DNA from: Bacteroidota bacterium
GTDB taxonomy: Bacteria > Bacteroidota > Bacteroidia > AKYH767-A > CANKSK01
NCBI GenBank assembly: GCA_947485425.1
Contig: CANKSK010000115.1
Span: forward strand, 1-5,008
DNA: 5,008 nucleotides
Direction: 5' to 3'
Shown here piece after piece: positions 1-5,008 of this stretch (the first letter of the stretch is position 1; every line of letters begins with the position of its first letter). The position numbers were made by a program, and so were the translations under genes. The notes beneath the pieces were generated by a model, which ran no database searches, was not told the origin of the DNA, and saw only the letters and a program-made list of their open reading frames with translations.

Positions 1-1084
1 AATTTTGAAACGTCTTATGCAACTCATAAAAATCGAAGTCATAAATTTGTTTAGGCCTATTTAACTTTATTGTGGGACCTAAAAGAAAAAAACGATCCTT
101 AAATAATAAAAACAAAATGAAAGCTGCGAAGTTCAGAGGAACCTTCTTTAATTTAAAAGTTGGAGATACTTTTTTCAGGATGTTTTCATCAATCTCAATA
201 AAACTTTTCTGTGGGAATTTTTGAAGAATCAAATTGCCCGGTGTTAACTTGTGAAGAATATCAACTTTTCCATCTACTAATTTGAACAAATTATTTCGTC
301 TTTGCCTAACACGCTCGTGGGTTATGCCGTGTTGCTTTGCTATTTGCTGCAGGGTATAAGACTTTTTTTCCAGTTTTAAACAGTTCAAGAGAATTACCTC
401 ATCCAAAGCAGATAAAGAAAATAATTGCGGATAAAACGCCCAAATAAATTCAAATATGTCAAAACTTCCAGACTTGAATCGTTTCTCCTTTTTTAACTTT
501 TCACTGAAATCAATTCCTGTATGCTCATATAAATCTAGCATTTGCATATCGAAATCCGTGAGCTTTTCTTTTGACACTTTGATTGCCATTTTCATACCAT
601 CCTTCACAAGGGCCAAAAGCGCCATCTCTGTTTTCTCTCCCAAAGCAGAAGGCATAAGAATCATTCCTGTATATAGGAAAAACAAATTATACATCCATTT
701 AAAATCTACCTTTATTTTTTCAGTGGATCTTAAAAGCGTTTTTCGGAAACGAGGATCTAATTCGTCAAATAAGGAATTGACATAGAAATCTATTTTTTTT
801 AATTGGCGTTTATTCTTAAATATATTTTCGGCTATAGGAATGAACTGGCGAGCAGAAAAAAAACTGTCGGGTTTGCTTACCATTTGTCTGCAAAACGTAT
901 GGAGCTCCTGATTTATTTTTTTTGTACAAAAACCAGATGCAAAAAAATTGGCATAACGGTTATGATATGCAAGAAGTGATTTTAAATTCTTTACGTTTAA
1001 ATCTTGACAAACACGAAAAGCAAGAGGAGAGATCTTCTTTGTATGCAGCAATTTTAATACCGTCAGCTCTTTATGAATTTCCAT
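1..1084 (-). CDS. Partial protein with alpha-CTD-like and sigma-70 region-4-like DNA-binding domains, function unknown
   Basis: The frame is uninterrupted for 361 codons from ATG 1084-1082 to the left edge, so the C-terminus is missing. I do not recognise a named gene. Residues 243-267 (from YTLQQIAKQHGI to THERVRQRRNNLF) closely follow sigma-70 region 4.2 (compare TLEE..., VTRERIRQIE), with a preceding helix at 225-240, as in region 4.1. Residues 18-67 (ISPLAFRVC, then NVKNFKSLLAY, then GFCTKKINQEL) fit the helix-hairpin-helix pattern of the RNA polymerase alpha C-terminal domain. Residues 70-215 and 270-361 match nothing I know; 317-336 is hydrophobic. I see no sigma region 2, so a working sigma factor is unlikely; a transcription-associated or DNA-binding regulator is an inference. 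ATG 1084 is the only usual start after the in-frame TGA at 1111-1109. No good Shine-Dalgarno is visible. The reading frame is secure; the role is not. Confidence 0.8.
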   Translation of the reverse strand, partial: MEIHKELTVLKLLHTKKISPLAFRVCQDLNVKNLKSLLAYHNRYANFFASGFCTKKINQELHTFCRQMVSKPDSFFSARQFIPIAENIFKNKRQLKKIDFYVNSLFDELDPRFRKTLLRSTEKIKVDFKWMYNLFFLYTGMILMPSALGEKTEMALLALVKDGMKMAIKVSKEKLTDFDMQMLDLYEHTGIDFSEKLKKEKRFKSGSFDIFEFIWAFYPQLFSLSALDEVILLNCLKLEKKSYTLQQIAKQHGITHERVRQRRNNLFKLVDGKVDILHKLTPGNLILQKFPQKSFIEIDENILKKVSPTFKLKKVPLNFAAFILFLLFKDRFFLLGPTIKLNRPKQIYDFDFYELHKTFQN

Positions 1085-1240
1085 TAAAAGATTATATAAA
1101 TCTATACTTCAAGAATGAAAAGGAATACTGAACGTTTCCATTTCACACACACATTTTTTAATTTATAAATAGACGACAGAAATCTCTGAAACCATTTCCA
1201 AAGGTATTCCCTTATCAGCAGGATAGAAAGATGTTAAATA

Positions 1241-1261
1241 GCTGATTTATAATATTTTTAG
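1241..1261. repeat. Bipartite direct repeat, copy 1
   Basis: GCTGATTT (1241-1248), a 4-nt spacer, then TATTTTTAG (1253-1261). The same two words recur in the same order at 1371-1393. It could be a regulator-binding site in the divergent spacer; this is inferred from the repetition alone. Confidence 0.4.
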
Positions 1262-1370
1262 TTGATTAAAAATTATCTTTCATCTTAAAAATTCAAGCCT
1301 TTATATTAAAAAAACAGAACTTTATCTTATTTTTAATCATTCTAAATAACAATCACATCGCTTATTAGGG

Positions 1371-1393
1371 GCTGATTTTCGGCGTATTTTTAG
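1371..1393. repeat. Bipartite direct repeat, copy 2
   Basis: GCTGATTT (1371-1378), a 6-nt spacer TCGGCG, then TATTTTTAG (1385-1393). It ends 13 nt before the TTG box of the promoter ahead of the MerR-type gene, a usual place for an activator or autoregulatory site. Confidence 0.4.
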
Positions 1394-1406
1394 GAAAAAG
1401 AGGTTA

Positions 1407-1434
1407 TTGAAAGATTGAAAAAAACATATCTTTG
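1407..1434 (+). promoter_or_regulatory. Bacteroidota-type promoter of the MerR-type gene
   Basis: TTG at 1407-1409, a 17-nt gap, then TATCTTTG at 1427-1434, an exact match to the TAnnTTTG -7 consensus. Transcription should start a few bases past 1434, almost on the ATG at 1439. The element overlaps a possible TTG start at 1415, which argues against that upstream start. Confidence 0.6.
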
Positions 1435-1438
1435 CCAT

Positions 1439-1774
1439 ATGCTTATGGAAGAAACAGAATTTATAAAACTTTATTACAGCATTGGCGAAGTATCAGAAAA
1501 ATTAGGTGTGAATACCTCATTAATTCGATTTTGGGAGAAAGAATTTAAGGAAATTAAACCCAAAAAAAACGAAAGGGGGAAGCGGTATTATACGGCATCT
1601 GATATTCAGGTTTTGCAAAAAATTTACCACTTGGTGAAGGAAGAAGGTCATACCTTACAGGGAGCAAGGGATGCCATGGGTAGTCATTCTTCAGCTGAAA
1701 AAAACCTAGCAGATATTAAGTTGAATCTTCAAAATATTCGAGAAAAACTTATGAAGCTTGAGCAGGAGCTTTAG
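1439..1774 (+). CDS. Short MerR-family transcriptional regulator
   Basis: Encodes 111 residues. YYSIGEVSEKLGVNTSLIRFW (about 12-32, one run) is the MerR winged helix-turn-helix, the wing is KPKKNERGKRYYT (about 40-52), and the helices that follow (56-80, with HTLQGARDAM) complete the DNA-binding domain. Residues 86-111 form a leucine-rich amphipathic helix that fits the antiparallel dimerisation coiled coil. There is no effector domain and no cysteine metal-binding motif, so no inducer can be proposed. Family knowledge: MerR proteins bind as dimers between the promoter boxes and distort the DNA; short versions like this are common in Bacteroidota with mostly unknown targets. The frame stays open to a TTG at 1415, but that lies inside the promoter; ATG 1439 or ATG 1445 (MEETEF) is preferred, and family members start close to this point. 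Its 3' end overlaps the opposing GtrA-type gene by 26 bp. Confidence 0.88.
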   Translation: MLMEETEFIKLYYSIGEVSEKLGVNTSLIRFWEKEFKEIKPKKNERGKRYYTASDIQVLQKIYHLVKEEGHTLQGARDAMGSHSSAEKNLADIKLNLQNIREKLMKLEQEL

Positions 1775-2255
1775 ATTTTTCCAATCGTTCATCGCCCTTC
1801 TTTTTTTTTGCATGTACACTTGATGTATTGAAGGAAAAAGCCTTATGACTTAAATAGCTTAAAACCCCAATTAACAAAGCAGAAACAGCTCTTGCCATGG
1901 TTGGAAACCAATTTAAAATATGCACTAAAAAATTAAGCAGATAATAGTTGGCAATAAAAACACATATGGCAACCATCACAAATCGAAAAAATTGCTTGTG
2001 GGTTTTCACTTCTGATTCGCGAAAAACCAAAAACTTACTCAAACTAAAATTAACCAAAAGCCCACAGCTATAAGAAATAACAAGGGCGAGAGAAGGAGCA
2101 GAAAGGATATATTTTCCCAACTGAACACTTCCCTTTTCGAAGATAAAATTATACGCCACAAAATACATACTGATATCAACCAATGTGGCAGTACCGGCAG
2201 CAAAAAGGTATAAAACAACCCGAGATTGAAGGGTTTTTTGGATGCGCTGACGCAT
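1749..2255 (-). CDS. GtrA-family multi-pass membrane protein
   Basis: Encodes 168 residues from ATG 2255; a TTG at 2276 would add 7 residues. Four hydrophobic segments are visible at about 14-38, 49-70, 90-112 and 118-137. The family's repeated signature after TM2 and TM4 is present: NFSLSKFLVF (69-78) and SYLSHKAFSF (133-142). GtrA-type proteins are small inner-membrane proteins linked to moving polyprenyl-phosphate-linked sugars across the membrane for surface glycan modification; substrate cannot be told here. The tail (149-168) is lysine-rich, cytosolic by inference, and contains a run of nine A's on the coding strand. The gene follows hldD after about 40 nt (19 nt if TTG is used) on the same strand, which suggests a shared envelope-glycan role. 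It ends convergently with the MerR-type gene. Membership in the family is well supported; the start is less certain, as no Shine-Dalgarno is seen. Confidence 0.85.
   Translation of the reverse strand: MRQRIQKTLQSRVVLYLFAAGTATLVDISMYFVAYNFIFEKGSVQLGKYILSAPSLALVISYSCGLLVNFSLSKFLVFRESEVKTHKQFFRFVMVAICVFIANYYLLNFLVHILNWFPTMARAVSALLIGVLSYLSHKAFSFNTSSVHAKKKKGDERLEKSKAPAQAS
1752..1780. terminator. Candidate bidirectional terminator in the convergent overlap
   Basis: Bases 1752-1758 (TGAAGCT) can pair with 1767-1773 (AGCTTTA), 7 pairs including one G-U, around an 8-nt loop. On the plus strand the hairpin is followed by ATTTTT (1775-1780); on the minus strand a T-run follows, the complement of the A-run at about 1743-1747. 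It lies inside the 3' coding ends of both genes and includes or abuts both stop codons. The stem is AT-rich and short, so strength is uncertain. Confidence 0.4.
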
Positions 2256-2277
2256 AGATATTTTTTTTAAGATCAAC

Positions 2278-2292
2278 TACAATACAATACAA
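2278..2292. repeat. Three tandem TACAA pentamers
   Basis: TACAA is repeated three times without interruption (TTGTA x3 on the coding strand) in the short gap between the hldD stop and the gtrA-like start. Only three units are present, so length variation is possible but not shown. Confidence 0.5.
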
Positions 2293-2295
2293 TTA

Positions 2296-3261
2296 TCAGA
2301 AATATTTACCCTTCACAAGATACTGACCCACATAGTCCGCTACCCCATCCTCCAATGAATGAAAAGGCGCATGGTAACCGGCTTGATATAGTTTTCCCAT
2401 TTGGGCTTCTGTGAAATACTGGTATTTTTCCCTGATATCGAGAGGTGTATCGATAAATTCGATATCCACAGGTAGCTGCAAGGATAAAAATACGGATTGG
2501 GCCAAATCCAGAAAGCTTCGGGCTTTTCCTGAACCCAGATTATAGATTCCGGAATTTTTCCGGTTGTTTAACAAGAAATAACATACTGAAGCGACATCTT
2601 TCACATATATGAAGTCTCTTAATTGTTTTCCATCACCATACATAGGGTTGTGCGAACGAAACAATTTTATTTTACCATCTTTTGATATTTGATTAAAAGA
2701 ATGAAAAACCACTGAAGCCATTCGTTTTTTATGGTATTCATTTGGCCCATATACATTAAAGAATTTCAGTCCAGCCCAGAAAAAAGGTTGATGCGCTTGT
2801 TGCAACACCCATTTATCAAATTCATTTTTTGATTCCCCATAAGGATTCAAAGGTTTCAAAGATGGAATAAGACTTTCATCGTCAACATAGCCATTTTCTC
2901 CGGCGCCATAGGTGGCAGCGGAGGAGGCATACACCAAAGGCAAACCATACTTTACGCAAGCATTCCATACAGATTTTGAATACGATATATTCAACTCCTC
3001 AAAAATCGCATAATCGAATTCGGTGGTATCTGTTCGGGCACCCAGATGAAAGACAAATTGCACCCTTTTGTGGTTTGCCTCCAACCAATCAAACAAATCC
3101 TTTCTATGCACTTTGGAAGAAAATTTTTTACCCAAAAGGTTAGGCTCTTTGGATGGGTATGAAAAATCATCAACAAGAACAATATCATTGAAACCTTTTT
3201 CATTGAGGAAAGCGAGCAGGCAGCTTCCAATAAACCCTGCAGCACCGGTAATAATAATCAT
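2296..3261 (-). CDS. hldD: ADP-L-glycero-D-manno-heptose 6-epimerase
   Basis: Encodes 321 residues (E. coli HldD about 310). HldD is an NADP-dependent cytosolic epimerase that converts ADP-D-glycero-beta-D-manno-heptose to the L-glycero form, the heptose donor for LPS inner core. It is a short-chain dehydrogenase/reductase of the extended type: GAAGFIG at 6-12 binds the dinucleotide, ASSAATYG (112-119) carries the conserved serine, and Y141-x3-K145 (YGESK) is the catalytic pair. The HldD-specific stretch FNVYGPNEYHKKRMASVV (168-185) corresponds to FNVYGP..GHK..MASV in E. coli; K178 matches the lysine implicated there. LGARTDTTEFD (73-83) and QLRDFIYVKDV (213-223) also match. ATG 3261 starts directly at MIIITGAAGFIG, as usual. 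The gap to mqnD is 51 nt and holds a possible own promoter. The partner kinase/adenylyltransferase hldE is not in the window. Confidence 0.93.
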   Translation of the reverse strand: MIIITGAAGFIGSCLLAFLNEKGFNDIVLVDDFSYPSKEPNLLGKKFSSKVHRKDLFDWLEANHKRVQFVFHLGARTDTTEFDYAIFEELNISYSKSVWNACVKYGLPLVYASSAATYGAGENGYVDDESLIPSLKPLNPYGESKNEFDKWVLQQAHQPFFWAGLKFFNVYGPNEYHKKRMASVVFHSFNQISKDGKIKLFRSHNPMYGDGKQLRDFIYVKDVASVCYFLLNNRKNSGIYNLGSGKARSFLDLAQSVFLSLQLPVDIEFIDTPLDIREKYQYFTEAQMGKLYQAGYHAPFHSLEDGVADYVGQYLVKGKYF

Positions 3262-3277
3262 AAGAGTTGATTTTTCA

Positions 3278-3285
3278 CAAAATTA
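3278..3285 (-). promoter_or_regulatory. Possible -7 element ahead of hldD
   Basis: The coding strand reads TAATTTTG, a full match to TAnnTTTG, 16 nt before the hldD ATG in the 51-nt gap after mqnD. No TTG is found 17-23 nt further upstream, only a T-run (ATTAAAAACG on the plus strand), so this may be weak or fortuitous. If real, it would let hldD and the gtrA-like gene be transcribed apart from the menaquinone pair. Confidence 0.3.
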
Positions 3286-3312
3286 ATAAAGAAATCAAGA
3301 ATTAAAAACGAA

Positions 3313-4167
3313 TCAATCACAAGGGGCAAAAAAATCGGAATCAGGAAGTTGAACCACACCCATCTTTTCCGCTTTAAAAAACAAGGATTTAACGGCCTCT
3401 CGACCTTCTGCACCAAGGGAAGCAGTAAAGGCATTGACATATAAATCGATATGTTGCTTTACAATATGGAACTCCATTTCAACAGCATGTTGGCGCACAT
3501 AAGGAGAAGATGACTCAGGATGCAAAAATGCATATTCCACACTTCTACGCAAAACGCGATTTATCCTGCGTTGATTTTCACTTGAAATTCGTTTGTTTAC
3601 AGCGATACATCCAAGAGGAATAGGCAATCCAGTGGTTTTCTCCCAGAATTCACCCAAATCCACAATTTTTTTGAGCCCCCTATCCTGATAGGTGAAACGA
3701 TTTTCATGGATAATCAATCCGGTATCAAATTGATGATTCAAAACGGCATCTTCAATATCCGAAAAAAGCAATTCTGTTTTATTTTTCATTTCAGGGGCAA
3801 ACAAGGACAAAAGTAAATTTGCTGTAGTATATTTCCCTGGAATAGCGACGCTGAGATGTTGTCGAACCTTTTTATCATCCTCATATTCCTTTTCAGAAAT
3901 CAATAAGGGACCACAACCTTTACCCAAAGCACTGCCGGCGTCGAGAATCAAATAATCTCCGATTAGGTGTGCCATGGCATGATAGCTCAACTTGCTAATA
4001 TCCAATTGATTTTTGATGGCCCTTTGATTTAATTTCTCGACATCCTCCATAAAGATCTGAAAAGTCAATCCTTCCGTATCTATTTTACCATGCACCATGG
4101 CATCAAAGATAAAGGTGTCATTTGGACACGAAGAAAAGCCCAAAGTGTATTTTTGACTAGTGGACAT
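3313..4167 (-). CDS. mqnD: 1,4-dihydroxy-6-naphthoate synthase
   Basis: Encodes 284 residues from ATG 4167 (an ATG at 4188 would add 7). MqnD converts cyclic dehypoxanthine futalosine to 1,4-dihydroxy-6-naphthoate in the futalosine route to menaquinone; it is a cytosolic protein with a periplasmic-binding-protein-like fold. Seen: the N-terminal signature LGFSSCPNDTFIFDAMVHGKI (9-29, in two overlapping parts), LDISKLSYHA (55-64), the glycine-rich GSALGKGCGPLL (78-89) and the GLIIHENRFTY segment (150-160), whose His154 corresponds to the proposed catalytic histidine of the Thermus enzyme. IPLGCIAVNKRI (183-194) is also typical. Length fits the family (about 270-290). The start overlaps the mqnB stop by 11 nt, pointing to translational coupling. 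MqnA and MqnC, needed for the rest of the pathway, are not in the window. The related MqnA is the main alternative, but the CPNDTF start and the HENR motif favour MqnD. Confidence 0.93.
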   Translation of the reverse strand: MSTSQKYTLGFSSCPNDTFIFDAMVHGKIDTEGLTFQIFMEDVEKLNQRAIKNQLDISKLSYHAMAHLIGDYLILDAGSALGKGCGPLLISEKEYEDDKKVRQHLSVAIPGKYTTANLLLSLFAPEMKNKTELLFSDIEDAVLNHQFDTGLIIHENRFTYQDRGLKKIVDLGEFWEKTTGLPIPLGCIAVNKRISSENQRRINRVLRRSVEYAFLHPESSSPYVRQHAVEMEFHIVKQHIDLYVNAFTASLGAEGREAVKSLFFKAEKMGVVQLPDSDFFAPCD

Positions 4168-4852
4168 CTGCGTTTTTCTTATTATCATTGTTCTGCAACC
4201 AATTGAACAGAAAAAGGCAGAGCGAATCTATTGCCAATGGAATATCCCATTTTTCTCGATTTCTTTTTTCTACGACATTTGAGATGGCACGAATTTGAGC
4301 GAAATGAAGCCCCTGCATTGCAGCGACAAAAAAAACAGCAGCGCCTTCCATGCTTTCAATATCAGGATGAAACAATTTCATTATTGCATTGATACTCTGT
4401 TGGTCTCCATGAACTTTATTGACCGTGATACCTTTGACCTTTTTTATATTTTCAGAAATTCTGAAATTTGCCATGAGCTCTCCATTTTGATATGGAAATT
4501 GATTTTTATCTATCAACCCCATTTCAAAGATATTCAAAAATTGGGATCCATCTTCGGCACCCCATTCCGAAAAAATATCCGTGTATACATTTACGACAGA
4601 ACCTATAGGAATTGAAGGATTGAAAGACCCGGCAATACCTGCATTCAAGATCAAATCATAATTTTGGTGAGACAAGATTTTGGTGAGATGAAAGATGGTA
4701 TTTACCATACCGGGTCCGGTAATCAAAATATCAGGACCTTGCCCCTGTTCATTGGCAGTGGATCTGAAAAGCTGTTTTTCAGCAACATAGGCCCATTTGT
4801 TCATGAAAGGTTGTATTTCAGCTTGTGTAGCAACCACAATAAGAATATTCAT
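4157..4852 (-). CDS. mqnB: Futalosine hydrolase
   Basis: Encodes 231 residues from ATG 4852 (MNILIVVATQAEIQPF). MqnB cleaves futalosine to hypoxanthine and dehypoxanthine futalosine in menaquinone synthesis. The fold is that of the purine-nucleoside phosphorylase / MTA-SAH nucleosidase superfamily: ITGPGMVNT (44-52), NAGIAGSF (70-77) and IESMEGAAVFF (165-175), where the glutamates bind the ribose. RAISNVVEKRNREKWDI (188-204) is typical of MqnB rather than MTA/SAH nucleosidase, and the next gene being mqnD settles the assignment. ATG 4861 (adding three residues) is a nearly equal choice: an AAGGA at 4878-4874 lies 12 nt before it. The frame stays open to a TTG at 4915, but that codon lies upstream of the -7 element and would not be in the transcript. 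First gene of the leftward set; its 3' end overlaps mqnD. Confidence 0.92.
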   Translation of the reverse strand: MNILIVVATQAEIQPFMNKWAYVAEKQLFRSTANEQGQGPDILITGPGMVNTIFHLTKILSHQNYDLILNAGIAGSFNPSIPIGSVVNVYTDIFSEWGAEDGSQFLNIFEMGLIDKNQFPYQNGELMANFRISENIKKVKGITVNKVHGDQQSINAIMKLFHPDIESMEGAAVFFVAAMQGLHFAQIRAISNVVEKRNREKWDIPLAIDSLCLFLFNWLQNNDNKKNADVH

Positions 4853-4890
4853 AAATTGCATATATGATAGGTATCCTTGAAATAAGCATT

Positions 4891-4922
4891 CAAAGGTAAG
4901 GAATCCGATTCCCAAAAAGCAA
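4891..4922 (-). promoter_or_regulatory. Bacteroidota-type promoter of the mqnB-mqnD set
   Basis: On the coding strand, TTG at 4922-4920, a 21-nt gap, then TACCTTTG at 4898-4891, an exact TAnnTTTG match. Transcription should begin near 4887, giving a leader of about 25-35 nt before the mqnB ATG. This also rules out the TTG at 4915 as the mqnB start. Confidence 0.6.
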
Positions 4923-5008
4923 TTTACCCATAATTTTCTAAAAAGACTGCAAAATAGTCTATTTGTGAAGAGAAAGTGAACATTACATATTTAATTCTGC
5001 AGAGGAGT
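4923..5008. other. Right-edge spacer
   Basis: No convincing gene. It contains the palindrome at 4952-4964 and ends in a GAGGAG word (5002-5007) that could serve as a ribosome binding site for a rightward gene starting just outside the window, though such sites are rare in this organism's other genes. Confidence 0.4.
4952..4964. promoter_or_regulatory. Small palindrome upstream of mqnB, possible operator
   Basis: AAATAG-T-CTATTT is a perfect inverted repeat with a one-base centre, about 30 nt upstream of the mqnB TTG box. It could be a regulator site for mqnB or for a gene beyond the right edge. Short AT-rich palindromes arise by chance, so confidence is low. Confidence 0.25.

Larger units (their letters stand above)
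1085..1438. other. Non-coding divergent spacer (about 350 bp)
   Basis: This very AT-rich stretch separates the leftward sigma-4-like gene from the rightward MerR-type gene. I see no gene or structural RNA in it. It holds a (CA)5 run at 1144-1153, a bipartite direct repeat (1241-1261 and 1371-1393), an inverted pair ATCAGC (1214-1219) / GCTGAT (1241-1246), and the promoter of the MerR-type gene at 1407-1434. No convincing promoter was found for the leftward gene; the nearest is TAGATTTA at 1104-1097, one base off the -7 consensus and without a TTG box at the right distance. Confidence 0.7.

Noticed and set aside
456..785. Plus-strand open frame of 109 codons
   Set aside because: It lies wholly inside the long minus-strand frame that carries recognisable alpha-CTD-like and sigma-4-like motifs; its product is low-complexity Ser/Phe/Ile-rich, typical of an antisense shadow.
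1..1084. Complete sigma-70 factor
   Set aside because: Only the region-4-like helix-turn-helix is visible; no region 2 (core-binding and -10-melting, aromatic-rich) is found before it, and the region-4 match is internal rather than C-terminal.
922..1131. Plus-strand open frame of 69 codons
   Set aside because: It is antisense to the N-terminal alpha-CTD-like part of the minus-strand gene, has no recognisable motif and no promoter ahead of it.
1144..1153. (CA)5 microsatellite
   Set aside because: Five dinucleotide units in non-coding DNA with no link to a start codon or promoter; too short to argue for a switch.
2991..3440. Open frames overlapping hldD and the mqnD 3' end on both strands (2991-3245 minus, 3068-3286 plus, 3258-3440 minus)
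   Set aside because: Out-of-frame shadows of hldD and mqnD, whose own frames carry full family motifs.
4295..4867. Plus-strand open frames at 4295-4615 and 4664-4867
   Set aside because: Both are antisense to mqnB, which is intact over its whole length with conserved motifs.
4944..4960. AGACT / AGTCT hairpin as a terminator
   Set aside because: Only 5 AT-rich pairs and no T-run after it; it overlaps the better palindrome at 4952-4964.
4924..5007. Minus-strand frame open from the right edge to TAA 4926-4924 (27 codons), possible 3' end of an upstream gene
   Set aside because: The length is within chance for such AT-rich DNA, the peptide matches nothing I know, and it would run through the mqnB TTG box. 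Sequence to the right would settle it.

Overview
The window looks like an AT-rich chromosomal segment from a member of the Bacteroidota. Three things point there: promoter-like elements matching the Bacteroidota -7 consensus (TAnnTTTG) lie ahead of at least three genes; Shine-Dalgarno sequences are mostly absent; and the proteins look like Bacteroidota versions of their families. The lineage is inferred. The menaquinone genes are of the futalosine type, which only part of the phylum uses.

Left part (1-1084, minus strand, running off the left edge): a 361-residue partial open frame. It has an RNA polymerase alpha-CTD-like helix-hairpin-helix domain near its N-terminus and a clear sigma-70 region-4-like helix-turn-helix at residues 228-268. 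No full sigma factor architecture is visible. This is the least ordinary gene in the window. Bases 1085-1438 are a non-coding divergent spacer with a bipartite direct repeat and the promoter of the next gene.

Middle (1439-1774, plus strand): a short MerR-type regulator with a DNA-binding domain and a C-terminal coiled coil but no effector domain. It converges with, and overlaps by 26 bp, a GtrA-family membrane protein gene on the other strand. A hairpin with T-tracts on both sides sits in the overlap.

Right part (1749-4861, minus strand): a compact four-gene set read in the order mqnB (futalosine hydrolase), mqnD (1,4-dihydroxy-6-naphthoate synthase), hldD (ADP-heptose epimerase), gtrA-like. 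mqnB and mqnD overlap, and hldD and gtrA follow after gaps of 51 and about 20-40 nt. The first two genes serve menaquinone synthesis (MqnB removes hypoxanthine from futalosine; MqnD makes 1,4-dihydroxy-6-naphthoate after the separate MqnC step). The last two serve the cell envelope (ADP-heptose for LPS-type glycans, and probable movement of lipid-linked sugar). A consensus promoter precedes mqnB, and a second candidate lies just ahead of hldD.

Last part (4923-5008): a short spacer with a small palindrome and no convincing gene. I see no RNA genes, CRISPR array, insertion sequence or prophage. Apart from the alpha-CTD/sigma-4-like protein, the window is ordinary housekeeping sequence.
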